A stretch of DNA of 64,000 nt from Paenibacillus agilis (GTDB lineage: Bacteria; Bacillota; Bacilli; Paenibacillales; Paenibacillaceae): assembly GCF_007786455.1 (NCBI RefSeq), contig NZ_VNJK01000002.1, positions 496,001 through 560,000 of the forward strand. Direction: 5' to 3'. The position numbers and the translations under genes were made by a program. Numbering within the stretch: position 1 is the first letter of the stretch; every line of letters begins with the position of its first letter. Below, one piece after another: positions 1 to 9,106 of this stretch. The notes beneath the pieces were generated by a model. That model was given only the letters and a program-made list of their open reading frames with translations, had not been told where the DNA came from and made no database searches.

Positions 1-1
1 G

Positions 2-904
2 GAAGCCAAAAAAGATGTTGAGCAAATGGTGGACAAATTAATCGCTACGTATGAGAAGCGAATCAAAGCGCTGGATTGGATGTCAGAAACAACGAAAGAA
101 AAGGCGATTAAGAAACTCGATACGATGATCGTTAAGATCGGGTACCCAGATAAATGGGATACGACACTAGATAAAGTAGATATTAAGCCGTATGCAGAAG
201 GCGGTTCACTGTTCACTAATTCATTTGCAGTAACGAAAGCCTATATCGATAACCAAAAAGCCATGTTGGGCAAACCCGTTGATCGATCCCAATGGTTAAC
301 AAGCGTGTATACCGTAAATGCGTTCTACAACCCGCTCAATAACGAAATTACGTTCCCTGCTGGTATTCTCCAAGCACCATTCTATGACGCTAAAGCTAAG
401 CCTGAAGCGAATCTTGGTGCTATCGGGATGATTATTGGTCATGAAATTAGCCATGCTTTTGATAACAAAGGATCGGCATATGACGAGAACGGAAATGCAA
501 AGAACTGGTGGACAGACGAGGACTTTAAACGATTTAAAGAGAAAAACCAAGAATTGATCGCGTTCTACAACGGAATTGAAATCGTTCCGGGTGTGTTGAA
601 TGACGGTCTGCTTACACTAAGTGAAAATGTCGCCGATCTAGGTGGGATGGCTGCTGCTCTGCAAGTTGTATCCGAAATGAGCAAGCCAGATTATAAAGCA
701 TTTTTCGAGAGCAATGCGGAAATGTGGAAATCCACAATGACAAAGGAAATTACAGCATACCTGAGCAAAAACGATACACATTCAGCTAATAAAATTCGGG
801 TAAACCGCACGATTTCTAACTTCCAGGAGTTCTATGATACGTATGGTATTAAGCCTGGGGATGGCATGTATGTAGCACCAGAAAATCGCGTTTCGATTTG
901 GTAA
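2..904 (+). CDS. M13 family metallopeptidase, 3' part (5' end outside window)
   Basis: Zinc endopeptidase of the neprilysin/PepO family (M13); only the last ~300 residues are present, and the frame stays open to the left edge, so the real start lies outside. The zinc site HEISH is at 440-454 and the third-ligand motif ENVAD at 623-637; the upstream NAFYNP and the C-terminal ...NRVSIW ending are also family-typical. The encoded part corresponds to the C-terminal catalytic half. Family members cleave small peptides and may be cytoplasmic or surface-anchored; the N-terminus that would decide this is missing. Two hairpins follow the stop. Confidence 0.93.
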   Translation, partial: EAKKDVEQMVDKLIATYEKRIKALDWMSETTKEKAIKKLDTMIVKIGYPDKWDTTLDKVDIKPYAEGGSLFTNSFAVTKAYIDNQKAMLGKPVDRSQWLTSVYTVNAFYNPLNNEITFPAGILQAPFYDAKAKPEANLGAIGMIIGHEISHAFDNKGSAYDENGNAKNWWTDEDFKRFKEKNQELIAFYNGIEIVPGVLNDGLLTLSENVADLGGMAAALQVVSEMSKPDYKAFFESNAEMWKSTMTKEITAYLSKNDTHSANKIRVNRTISNFQEFYDTYGIKPGDGMYVAPENRVSIW

Positions 905-920
905 AGAAATAAAAGCGGAT

Positions 921-942
921 AGAGATCGTTCCATCTCTTTTT
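921..942 (+). terminator. weak intrinsic terminator after M13 peptidase
   Basis: A 6-bp stem AGAGAT/ATCTCT followed by five T starts 17 bases after the stop codon. It is a weak stem that may act with the stronger hairpin just downstream. Confidence 0.5.
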
Positions 943-963
943 ACTCGTATATCAATAAAGCAC

Positions 964-998
964 AGCCGCTCCAATAACGGAGTGGCTTTTTCTATTTT
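964..998 (+). terminator. intrinsic terminator
   Basis: Stem AGCCGCTCC (964-972) pairs with GGAGTGGCT (979-987), one G-U pair, 6-base loop, followed by a T-rich tract. This is the main terminator of the M13 peptidase transcript. The rest of 905-1201 holds no gene I can see. Confidence 0.85.
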
Positions 999-1201
999 TT
1001 CTAATTCGTATTCATCCGCCTCCATACCTCATTGACAAACCACTAAACGAACACTAAAATAAAACTGAGCATTCAATCAATTTTTTAAATAAACGATCAA
1101 TAACTAGCGCTGAGGATTACATTTTACATTTAGTGCTTAGCATTTGCGTAGCGTTTTGCTCATATTAGACGTATTTGCTAAACACAAGGGAGATGATGAG
1201 T

Positions 1202-2371
1202 ATGTCTGTTCCATTAAGCAAGAGCACAACTAAAGAGGAAAAACGTGCCGTTTCACTGGATCTGGCAAGAGGCACAATGCTGCTATTAATTGCACTCGCA
1301 CATGCCCCGCTCTACTTATACGCCTCTGAGCCTGGAATCATGCACAGGGTAGAAGGTATTACCTTCTTGGATCAGGTCGTAAACTTGTTTGGCCAGTTCA
1401 TGATTGATAACCGAGCAAGAGCCATGTTTGCCGTCTTATTTGGGTATGGTTTAGTTCTTGCATTTAAAAGTCAGCTCTCTAAAGGAATCAGTGAGAAAAA
1501 AGTCGTAAAGACGATACGACGTCGATCGTGGTATTTGATCGCATTTGGAATCGTTCTAGCCGTCATCATTGTGGGCCAAGATATCCTTATGGCTTACGGT
1601 GTTGCCGGTCTACTAGTCAGTTGGGTATTAACACGTTCAAATAAAACATTGTTACGAACCTTTATACTGATCACTGTATTGTACGTCCTTATTATCCCTT
1701 TATTTTGGGGTTTCATCGTGCACAGCGTTGGCAGCTATGGTTTCACTCCAGAGGTTTCAGCAACAGACACCTATCTTAGTACCGCTTTAATAAGGCTGAC
1801 TACAGTCCCTATAATCCCTATTTTCATTCATGCCATGCTCCCCGTTATCCCTTCCATTCTGCTCGGCATGTGGATTGCCAGATATGAGCTATTAACGAAG
1901 CCTGAGCAGCATTTAAAAAGCATGCGTCGCATTATGATTACAGGATTTATCGTCTCTTTATTGGGAGCGCTCCCTTTATCTTTAATAGGCAATCTATGGA
2001 GCCCTAGTTATTTCACAGCTGGTCTCATAAACGGATTACAAATCATTACCGGAATCGCTGGAGGATTAGCGTATGCTGTGCTATTTGGCATCATTGGGGC
2101 TAAATTAAAAGAGCCTGGGCGCCTTACCTCTTCTTTAATGGCTTTAGGCAAGCGTTCCTTAACCTTTTATGTTTGGAATGAAGCATTACTTGTTCTCTTC
2201 TTATCGCCAGTGGCGCTTAATTTAGGAGGTCAGGTAGGAAACGGTATTGCTGCAATCATTGCAGCAGGGATTTGGATTCTTTCTGTTGTGTTAGCTACAA
2301 TATTGGAAAAGAGGAATATAGCTGGACCCTTGGAAGTACTTATGCGGAGATTAGTATCTAAAAAGAAATAA
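1202..2371 (+). CDS. DUF418 family (YeiB-like) membrane protein
   Basis: About 390 residues with roughly ten hydrophobic segments. The N-terminal SLDLARG, the NRARAMFAVLFGYGL stretch and the late FYVWNEALL block are typical of DUF418/YeiB proteins, a family of unknown transport or acyltransferase-like role. The ATG at 1202 is chosen because AAGGGAG lies nine bases upstream; an in-frame TTG at 1175 and ATGs at 1193 and 1196 are less well placed. It stands alone on this strand and is convergent with the DUF3021 gene. Confidence 0.85.
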   Translation: MSVPLSKSTTKEEKRAVSLDLARGTMLLLIALAHAPLYLYASEPGIMHRVEGITFLDQVVNLFGQFMIDNRARAMFAVLFGYGLVLAFKSQLSKGISEKKVVKTIRRRSWYLIAFGIVLAVIIVGQDILMAYGVAGLLVSWVLTRSNKTLLRTFILITVLYVLIIPLFWGFIVHSVGSYGFTPEVSATDTYLSTALIRLTTVPIIPIFIHAMLPVIPSILLGMWIARYELLTKPEQHLKSMRRIMITGFIVSLLGALPLSLIGNLWSPSYFTAGLINGLQIITGIAGGLAYAVLFGIIGAKLKEPGRLTSSLMALGKRSLTFYVWNEALLVLFLSPVALNLGGQVGNGIAAIIAAGIWILSVVLATILEKRNIAGPLEVLMRRLVSKKK

Positions 2372-2378
2372 GGTAAGA

Positions 2379-2412
2379 GACAACCGAGTACTCCCATTCG
2401 TGCTCGGTTGTC
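2379..2412. terminator. inverted repeat between convergent genes
   Basis: A perfect 10-bp stem (GACAACCGAG/CTCGGTTGTC) with a 14-base loop lies between the convergent DUF418 and DUF3021 genes. Neither strand has a strong T-tract, so termination is likely but inefficient. Confidence 0.55.
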
Positions 2413-2448
2413 ATAATGGATTGATACTAGGTTTAGCTCACTATCATC

Positions 2449-2880
2449 TTATTTGTCTTTCATCAATGCCTTAAATGTTTTCAGTTTATGCTGGGCTCTC
2501 CGATACATAAAATAATCAAATAGATTCGCGGCACATATTATGCTTAGTACGATCCATAGTATCCAGAACAACTCCTTTGCTTTCTCCAAGCTCACATCCG
2601 TAATCATCATGGAGCAAGCCATTATCAATGTGGTGACTACTAAGGCAATCAGGTTATTGATAAAGAAATAGGTTCGAGCTTTTGCCATACTTATAGGCAA
2701 TATCGAAGTAAGCCATTCTGTTAGTAAGCCAACGATAAAACCGATGCTTCCGCTAGCTAACACCACCAATATTGCATTCGATTGTGACACATCTGAGTGC
2801 CCGGTAAACTGCAAAATGACACCGATAAACAGACCAAGAAAAAAGGACTTCACTACATTTATGAAATGGATATTCTCCAT
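2449..2880 (-). CDS. DUF3021 family membrane protein
   Basis: A 143-residue protein with four predicted membrane helices and a basic C-terminus (YMRRAQHKLKTFKALM-like), matching DUF3021. These proteins are almost always encoded directly after a LytTR DNA-binding regulator, as here, where only 11 bases separate the two genes. In studied LytTR/membrane-inhibitor pairs the membrane partner restrains the regulator; that role is inferred here. No catalytic residues are visible. Confidence 0.85.
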   Translation of the reverse strand: MENIHFINVVKSFFLGLFIGVILQFTGHSDVSQSNAILVVLASGSIGFIVGLLTEWLTSILPISMAKARTYFFINNLIALVVTTLIMACSMMITDVSLEKAKELFWILWIVLSIICAANLFDYFMYRRAQHKLKTFKALMKDK

Positions 2881-2891
2881 ATATTGAGCTC

Positions 2892-3431
2892 CTATAATTT
2901 GAGTGTGTTTCTAAGCTTTTTTGAGAACATCTTCGATACTTCTAGTTCGATATCATTATCTATCCTTAGAACATATCTGGAGTTGAACCAGGGGATAATT
3001 TCTTTTACATGCAGCAAATTCACGAGCTGTGACTTATTTATCCGTATAAATCCTTTTACTGCCCATATATTTTCATAGTATTGCAGCGTTTCTTTAATAC
3101 TGTACCTATTAGATTTGGTATAGGCCATAATACCATCCGGACCCGCTTCCACATATAGAACATCCAGTGGTTCCATAACGGCAAATTTATTTTCACTCAA
3201 ACCTGTAAATCGATGCATCATATGCATATCTTCTCGAATACCAGACACCAACAGCTTAACGACATCCATATACTCAATAGCATCGAATACAATACAAATC
3301 TTTTCACTTGGCAGCTCATATCCTTGTTCAACAAGGGCTACGTCACTGTCTTTATTGACTTCAATCTGATATTTGGATAGCTCTTGTGTCAATTTCTCAC
3401 TGACTTTACTGGAACACAATAATTGAACCAT
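2892..3431 (-). CDS. LytTR family DNA-binding regulator
   Basis: A 179-residue transcription factor. The C-terminal ~95 residues form a LytTR domain (DVLYVEAG..., GFIRINKSQLVNL, and a final beta-rich tail). The N-terminal half has no receiver-domain aspartate pattern, so this is a stand-alone LytTR protein rather than a classical response regulator. AGGAGACATACA precedes the ATG. It lies between a serine hydrolase gene and its DUF3021 partner, so the three probably form one transcript; the hydrolase may be a regulated target or simply co-transcribed. Confidence 0.88.
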   Translation of the reverse strand: MVQLLCSSKVSEKLTQELSKYQIEVNKDSDVALVEQGYELPSEKICIVFDAIEYMDVVKLLVSGIREDMHMMHRFTGLSENKFAVMEPLDVLYVEAGPDGIMAYTKSNRYSIKETLQYYENIWAVKGFIRINKSQLVNLLHVKEIIPWFNSRYVLRIDNDIELEVSKMFSKKLRNTLKL

Positions 3432-3463
3432 TGTATGTCTCCTAATGACAACGTACGAATTAT

Positions 3464-4645
3464 TTATTCAACTATCATCCTATCATAAATCATCCTTATT
3501 TTAACAAGCTCTTCTATCCCTTTTTCCGTATAATCATCTGATCCAAAGTTAGCAATATAGTAAGTTTCCTTTTCCTTATCCACGAATACATATGACCCTG
3601 TAACACCAACACCACCATAAACATCGGACATAGAACCTAGCAAAAATGATAGTTTACTAAAGTCAAAATACATCATGCCCATTCCATAATAAATACCTTT
3701 ATCATAGTCTTGGGTGAAATCTGTCATCTGTTTATACACTTCGTCAGATAGTAAAGTACCGTCCTCCAGAGCCATCATGAACGTTAGCAAATCACCCATA
3801 GTCGTAACAACACCGCCACCTGCCCAATCAACCGATAGTGCTTCTTTATCACTCAAATCAACACCATTTATATAAAATCCAAGTATGTCTGCTGGCTTAT
3901 CCTGATAGAACAATAAATAACTACGATCCATGCCCAGTGGCTTAAATATTTTCTCTTCCAAAATAGCAGCATAAGGTCGCTTCTCGGTTTGTTCCAGAAT
4001 AAGCCCAAGTAAAATATAGCCCGTATCCGAATAGTAGAATTGGTCTCCTGGCTTACCTACAGCTTCTTGATTGTCTCTCGTAAATGCGATCAACTTTTCT
4101 GGCGTAAATGAAAGATTGGGGTTAGATGATATCAATTGCAATAGAGGCTTTCCGCTGTTTACAGGACCTTCAAAATAATCACCCACTCCAGATGTATGGC
4201 TAAGCAATTGTCTTATCGTAACTTGATTCGCATAGTCTATCCCGTCCACTACGAATAAGCCATTAAGAACATCGGCATTTAGCCAAGAAGTAACTTTATC
4301 GTCGTAGCTTATTTTCCCTTCTTGAACTAACATGCCAAAGATGACAGCACACATCGTTTTACCAATGCTCGCAGCGTGATATTGACTATCGACGTGAACA
4401 GGTTGAACGGAGGAATGATTTTTAGTACCGACTGCAAATTGTTCAAAATAGCCTGTTTCTTTAGAGGAAATGGTCAGTAAAGCACTGGATAAAGAATCAC
4501 TTTGTTCTACGACATCAGTTAAATGGGCTTCAATTTTTTTAGTGACTTCTTCTTTCGATATGGGTCTATTCAAAATAGTCAGCACGATAAATCCAACTAC
4601 CGCAATAACAATGAAGCCGATCAGTACGCTAATTGCTATTTTCAT
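3464..4645 (-). CDS. membrane-anchored serine hydrolase (beta-lactamase/class C family)
   Basis: A 393-residue protein with an N-terminal membrane anchor (residues 4-26) and a class C beta-lactamase-like domain. The nucleophile motif is S93-I-G-K96 and the second motif is Y205-S-D. The family includes D-alanyl-D-alanine carboxypeptidases, esterases and penicillin-binding-like proteins; substrate cannot be assigned. The 32-base gap to the LytTR gene suggests an operon. AAAGGTGG lies about 11 bases before the start, a slightly long spacing. Confidence 0.85.
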   Translation of the reverse strand: MKIAISVLIGFIVIAVVGFIVLTILNRPISKEEVTKKIEAHLTDVVEQSDSLSSALLTISSKETGYFEQFAVGTKNHSSVQPVHVDSQYHAASIGKTMCAVIFGMLVQEGKISYDDKVTSWLNADVLNGLFVVDGIDYANQVTIRQLLSHTSGVGDYFEGPVNSGKPLLQLISSNPNLSFTPEKLIAFTRDNQEAVGKPGDQFYYSDTGYILLGLILEQTEKRPYAAILEEKIFKPLGMDRSYLLFYQDKPADILGFYINGVDLSDKEALSVDWAGGGVVTTMGDLLTFMMALEDGTLLSDEVYKQMTDFTQDYDKGIYYGMGMMYFDFSKLSFLLGSMSDVYGGVGVTGSYVFVDKEKETYYIANFGSDDYTEKGIEELVKIRMIYDRMIVE

Positions 4646-4742
4646 ATGGACTATGGACCACCTTTCTACTCATGTATTTTTCATACACTACTCTACTCGG
4701 TGGTCTATACAGTAGAAACCCATTTGATTTAAGTGGTCAAAA

Positions 4743-5534
4743 TTAACGATTAAGATGACTTTTTAGCGGTTTAAATAATCGGGTTACGAATACGATGCCC
4801 ACTGCCACTACAAAATAAAATAATGCCGTAACGATTAAGATCTGTAACTGATCTCCCGTTTGAATGGCCATAAAATAATTAAAAAGCTGGTGAATGACAA
4901 TAGGAATAACGAGATTATGATTTAAGTTATAAAATACGGTCATCACGATTTGTATTGAGATGATGGCCATCATAAAAAAGAGTATATACAGCACCAACTG
5001 CATTCCTGAATATCCTGACATCAGCCATAACGGCGCATGCCAAAATCCCCAAGTCACGCCAACGATTAGAGCAGATTTTAAAGGGGAATAGCTTTTTTGC
5101 AGCTCATTTAATACATATCCGCTCCACCCTAACTCTTCACCTAATGGCCCAAGAATAAGGTTGTACCCAAATACGAGCAGCAGTGTTGTCCATGAAGTAG
5201 ATAATTGTTCGTGTATGGGCACATTCCACACTGCCTGAATAACGAAGAGCGTTCCTACTAAAATAAGAAATTGCAGCAAAATAACAGCTAATATCGCAGA
5301 TAGGCGTATCCTTGTGCAAAATTGATTTTTTATAAAGTCTAGTAGGTTTCTTTGAGGATAGATGTTGCGGAACATGACCACGAATACAAAAGTAGCCGTC
5401 CATGCTGATAGCACTTTTAATACTTCTGCTACTGGTTGTGATTTTAAAACAAACATACTCAGCCCTATTAGAAAAAGGAAAATATAGAATCCAACATAAG
5501 TCCATAACATATATCTTTTTATCATTCGATCCAT
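4743..5534 (-). CDS. CPBP family intramembrane metalloprotease
   Basis: A 263-residue polytopic membrane protein of the CAAX protease/bacteriocin-processing (Abi) family. Motif 1 is E133-E134-L-G-W-S-G-Y, motif 2 is F-W-H166-A-P, and motif 3 is HQLFNYF near residue 221. The usual arginine of EExxxR is replaced by serine. The gene lies downstream of a promoter with a 19-bp spacer and of a MerR gene, so it is probably the MerR target. The ribosome binding site is AGGCGGGG. Confidence 0.85.
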   Translation of the reverse strand: MDRMIKRYMLWTYVGFYIFLFLIGLSMFVLKSQPVAEVLKVLSAWTATFVFVVMFRNIYPQRNLLDFIKNQFCTRIRLSAILAVILLQFLILVGTLFVIQAVWNVPIHEQLSTSWTTLLLVFGYNLILGPLGEELGWSGYVLNELQKSYSPLKSALIVGVTWGFWHAPLWLMSGYSGMQLVLYILFFMMAIISIQIVMTVFYNLNHNLVIPIVIHQLFNYFMAIQTGDQLQILIVTALFYFVVAVGIVFVTRLFKPLKSHLNR

Positions 5535-5567
5535 TATAATCCCCGCCTATGAGTCATTTTTAAAATG

Positions 5568-5606
5568 AAAAAACCAACGGAATCATGTGTGCACACACTC
5601 CATTGG
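5568..5606 (-). terminator. hairpin plus T-tract between MerR and CPBP genes
   Basis: CCAATGGA pairs with TCCGTTGG (one wobble) around a GTGTGTGCACAC core, followed by six T on the minus strand. It can terminate the MerR transcript, but it also starts at the expected first base of the 19-bp-spacer promoter just upstream, so it would act on that transcript too. Confidence 0.75.
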
Positions 5607-5612
5607 CTTTAA

Positions 5613-5643
5613 AATATAAACTATGGTGTAACCCCCAGGTCAA
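5613..5643 (-). promoter_or_regulatory. MerR-type promoter with 19-bp spacer
   Basis: On the minus strand TTGACC (5638-5643) and TATATT (5613-5618) are separated by exactly 19 bases. MerR-family activators act on such over-long spacers by twisting the DNA. The promoter reads from just after the MerR gene toward the CPBP protease gene. Confidence 0.7.
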
Positions 5644-5666
5644 CACATCTAGGCAAACATCCTATC

Positions 5667-6479
5667 CTATGTTTCTTCAACTGGAATATAAACTTCTATA
5701 AATACACGCTCTTTGTTATCCAAGTAAGTAATAAGACGAGTAGCAGCAAAAGCGATCCCCTTCGGTGTAAGCCCCTGCTCCTTTCCCCATGCTAACGTAT
5801 GTTCAAAAGCGTTATATTTAATGTCCTCACTTCCATTCGCAAACCTGCCGTCCTCAACAATTGTGTACATACATTCCGAATGCTCCAAATAACATCTGTC
5901 TTTTTCTTTTAAATCCGTATCAAGCTTTTCAACAATGTACATCTTCGTATCCAAAAATCCAGTCTCGTCAAACGTAAATGCTCTTATCATTTTACTTAAC
6001 ATATCTTCTTTCCCTGTATCCATCTGTTCCAATAGAACTGAATATTCTGAGAATGATTGAAAATCAGATATTTCCCCGATTACTTCATAGAATGGAAGTG
6101 CTTTGATGGAATATTGATTTAGATGTTTTTTAACTTCCTCGCAAAATTGCTTCGTTTCTTTTATTTTTTGCAGCATGTATTGTTTCGTTCGAATGGTCTC
6201 TTCTAGCTCGTTGGCTTTATTCTCTAATAAAGCCTCTAGTTCAACGATCTGGCTTCCTGCTTGTAAGTTCTTTACCTCCTTTATTGATAAATTTCGTTTT
6301 TTATAAAAATCGGCCACCATCAACGTATAGATATCATAATAATCATATTGCCTGTAGTGATTTACTTCGTTCTGCTTAGGATTTACAATCCCTTGTTCTT
6401 CATAATATCTCAAGGCGTCTCTAGTCACACCAAGAATGCCCGATAACTGACTTGTTCGATATGTATGTCCGTCCCCCAT
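5667..6479 (-). CDS. MerR family transcriptional regulator
   Basis: A 270-residue protein. The N-terminal winged-helix domain reads YRTSQLSGILGVTRDALRYYE, followed by a coiled-coil (about residues 60-115) and a ~150-residue C-terminal effector-like domain similar in layout to BmrR-type multidrug sensors. The ligand is unknown. AGGAGG precedes the ATG. The 19-bp-spacer promoter downstream makes the CPBP protease the likely target. Confidence 0.88.
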   Translation of the reverse strand: MGDGHTYRTSQLSGILGVTRDALRYYEEQGIVNPKQNEVNHYRQYDYYDIYTLMVADFYKKRNLSIKEVKNLQAGSQIVELEALLENKANELEETIRTKQYMLQKIKETKQFCEEVKKHLNQYSIKALPFYEVIGEISDFQSFSEYSVLLEQMDTGKEDMLSKMIRAFTFDETGFLDTKMYIVEKLDTDLKEKDRCYLEHSECMYTIVEDGRFANGSEDIKYNAFEHTLAWGKEQGLTPKGIAFAATRLITYLDNKERVFIEVYIPVEET

Positions 6480-6650
6480 TTTAAACTAGCCTCCTGATGA
6501 AAGTATCCCTTCGAGACGGATAAATGAATAAAGTATATAGTACCTGACAGCTCCAACCGTTCATCTAATCATTTAAATGATATGTAAAGGAAGAGAGAAA
6601 CGTCTCCCTTCTCCGCCAGGACAGTAGGTTTCAAAATAGCTCCTGTGAAA

Positions 6651-6672
6651 AAAATCAGCCAGATCCAAGCGG
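6651..6672 (-). terminator. weak intrinsic terminator after FAD oxidase
   Basis: A short AGCC/GGCT stem is followed by GATTTTTTT on the minus strand just after the FAD oxidase stop. Confidence 0.5.
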
Positions 6673-6684
6673 CTCGCCCATTTT

Positions 6685-8055
6685 CTAATCCACAGGAATA
6701 CTTTGAGCAAAACGAAACACATTATGCGGATCATACTTTCGTTTTACCCGCTTCAGTCTGGCGAAGTTCCCCCCATAATACGCCTTAGGCCAGTTCTTTA
6801 TTTGCAAATCAGGAAAGTTCACATAATCCCCAGTAACAAAAGGACGCAGTGCTTTGCGAAATCTTTCTACCCACTGGATATTTCGCTGCTGCTCCCCGTC
6901 GTTCCTCCATCGCGCTGATAACTCATAGATCGTCTCTGCCTTCCGATGAGGATACGCCGTAGCAGTAGGGGCTACTCGGCTCACTGCACTTCCTGCACCA
7001 CCCAAGCTTTGACTCCATACGGAAGCATGCTTATTAGGCGCTTTAGATAAAAAATCACGGATGATCCGCACACCTTCACGAGGCAAAGGTTTAAATCCGT
7101 AAGCCCCCGTTATTTTAAACTTCGGCTCAAGATTAAGATCGGCTTCGGCAAAAAACTTGGTTGCTTCGATAAAAGGCACTGTCTGTACCTTCACCTTAAC
7201 GGGAGTTCCTGCTTGCAGCAAAGGCTTGATCAAACGTCGCAGCTCTTCTGCACCACCCAACAGCTGTCCAGTGGACACGATCGTTCCTACCTGTTTGGCA
7301 GCTACCTCAATAGTTGAGGTTAAGCGATTCGTGACAGAAGGGGACCAGCGCTGCCAGGTTGGGAATACCTTCTCCAAATCACGCCATTTCCAAGTAATGC
7401 TGAAGATAGAGACCGTTGAGATCGGCCGTACTCGAAAAGTATAGTCTGTAGCAATGCCGAAGTTGCCTCCTCCGCCACCTCGTGACGCCCAGAGCAAATC
7501 AGCATGTTTATTTTTATTTACAATAATCGTCTTCGCTCCACATCGACCTGAAGCTACGACCATTTTAACCTGCTTCAAGTTGTCACAGGTAAGTCCGTAT
7601 TTACGTGATAGCAGCCCAATCCCGCCACCTAATGTAAGTCCGCCAACACCTACATCCGGTGCAGTTCCAGCCGGGAGTGCTACGCGCTTATTCCACAGCT
7701 TCCTATATACGCGCTCAAGCGGATTGCCGGTCTGTACATGCGCTACCCTATTTTTACGATCCACCTTAACCTTATTCATTTCGCTCACATCAATAATAAT
7801 TCCACCATTTACAGACGAAAAACCTTCATAGCTGTGCCGCCCACTGCGTGCCCTAAGTCGTACACCTCGTTCGCGAGCCCATTTGACTGCGTTAATTACA
7901 TCCTGCGTTCGTTTGCAAAAAACGATGACCCTAGGAAACTTGGAAAAGCGCCTGTTAAACTCCATTCGGGCCGCATTGTAGGTCGGATTATCTGGGAACA
8001 CAATTCTTCCGGTCAATTGAGTTCCAGTACCAGCCTTTTTCCGTTTTTGTCCCAT
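6685..8055 (-). CDS. FAD-binding oxidase, berberine bridge enzyme family
   Basis: A 456-residue flavoprotein of the PCMH/berberine-bridge class. The covalent FAD histidine is in RSGRHSYEG, and a second covalent anchor cysteine is likely in GLTCDNL, giving a bicovalent flavin as in related oligosaccharide oxidases. The C-terminus YYGGNFARLKRVKRKYDP is the BBE domain signature. No signal peptide is seen. The ATG at 8055 is chosen because GGTGA sits eight bases upstream; an in-frame TTG 24 bases earlier has no such site. Substrate is unknown; aryl alcohols and oligosaccharides are common in the family. Confidence 0.9.
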   Translation of the reverse strand: MGQKRKKAGTGTQLTGRIVFPDNPTYNAARMEFNRRFSKFPRVIVFCKRTQDVINAVKWARERGVRLRARSGRHSYEGFSSVNGGIIIDVSEMNKVKVDRKNRVAHVQTGNPLERVYRKLWNKRVALPAGTAPDVGVGGLTLGGGIGLLSRKYGLTCDNLKQVKMVVASGRCGAKTIIVNKNKHADLLWASRGGGGGNFGIATDYTFRVRPISTVSIFSITWKWRDLEKVFPTWQRWSPSVTNRLTSTIEVAAKQVGTIVSTGQLLGGAEELRRLIKPLLQAGTPVKVKVQTVPFIEATKFFAEADLNLEPKFKITGAYGFKPLPREGVRIIRDFLSKAPNKHASVWSQSLGGAGSAVSRVAPTATAYPHRKAETIYELSARWRNDGEQQRNIQWVERFRKALRPFVTGDYVNFPDLQIKNWPKAYYGGNFARLKRVKRKYDPHNVFRFAQSIPVD

Positions 8056-8266
8056 CAAATGTTCACCATCCTTATTCAAGGAATAAACTTTTCATCTGCT
8101 TATTCCTATGTAGGGACATCTGACCCGGTAACGGCATTTGCCTTGTAGGGAACGGCTACAACAAAAAATGGTTATCACGTTGTAATTAAGGGAGTACAAG
8201 ATAAAAAAAGAGGCACCGCAGCACCTCCATTCATATATCCGATATATTAGAGCAATAGTTAATTTG

Positions 8267-9049
8267 CTAGATGAGGAAATTTTCAAGTTTAGGAAGCAGC
8301 TTTTCCGGCTTAGGCATATGATCTTGCCCGGATAAAATGATGTGCCGCGAGTTTGGAATGGCTCTCGTTAATTGACCTGCAACATCGTGTAAAGCAGCCG
8401 GGCTTTCCTCACCCACTATAACCAAAGTCGGTATACTAATTTGCTGTGCCAGCTCAACAGGCGGCAGTTGACTGGCCAAAGCAATATCATAGGCAAGTGA
8501 AGGTGCAAGAGCTACCGTCTTGTTCCATTGAGGAGATAGCTGCATGTAGATAAGCGCCTGTTCAGGAATACCGATGCCTTGCAAAAAGGAACCAATTGCA
8601 TCTTCAAACTGACCTTGATCAAGCAGTTCATGAATGGTTTGACCCAGCTCTTGAAACGCACTAAGATCCTCCTCATTGTTTGCATAAGACGGATCATACA
8701 GGACCAACTTCTTCACCTTATCACCTAATCTCAAAGCTACATATAGCGCAAGAATAGCCCCTGATGAATGTCCATATAGATAAGCCGTACCACCGGCTGC
8801 GTCGATCATCGCTTCAATATCCTCAATTTCCCGCTCGATAGCATAAGGTAAAGTATTGCCGCTATCGCCCCGCCCACGGCGGTCATAGTTGTAGACGGAG
8901 AACGATTCCGCCAATACTTGAGCATCATGAAGCACAAACTCGGATGAACGAAAACAAGTCGCTCCCGTTATAAAAAGAAGTGCTGGCCCGCTGCCATAAA
9001 CGTCATAGGCTAATAGCGTACCGTCCTTTGATTGCGTAGTTCTCATCAT
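8267..9049 (-). CDS. alpha/beta hydrolase
   Basis: About 260 residues with an alpha/beta-hydrolase fold. The nucleophile elbow is GHSSG, the strand-4 motif is YDRRGRGDSG, and a late GQDH gives the catalytic histidine. The start at 9049 follows AAAGGA by six bases; an upstream ATG at 9100 is possible but poorly supported. It follows the VOC gene closely and probably shares its transcript with the sigma factor gene. Substrate unknown. Confidence 0.85.
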   Translation of the reverse strand: MMRTTQSKDGTLLAYDVYGSGPALLFITGATCFRSSEFVLHDAQVLAESFSVYNYDRRGRGDSGNTLPYAIEREIEDIEAMIDAAGGTAYLYGHSSGAILALYVALRLGDKVKKLVLYDPSYANNEEDLSAFQELGQTIHELLDQGQFEDAIGSFLQGIGIPEQALIYMQLSPQWNKTVALAPSLAYDIALASQLPPVELAQQISIPTLVIVGEESPAALHDVAGQLTRAIPNSRHIILSGQDHMPKPEKLLPKLENFLI

Positions 9050-9106
9050 TTCCATTCCTTTCGTCTGATGAATTTTAGAAGTCATATGCTCTGACATCAA
9101 CTTAAC

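Noticed and set aside
7157-8148. Several plus-strand frames opposite the FAD oxidase
   Set aside because: They overlap a recognised gene on the other strand, have no binding sites and no familiar motifs.
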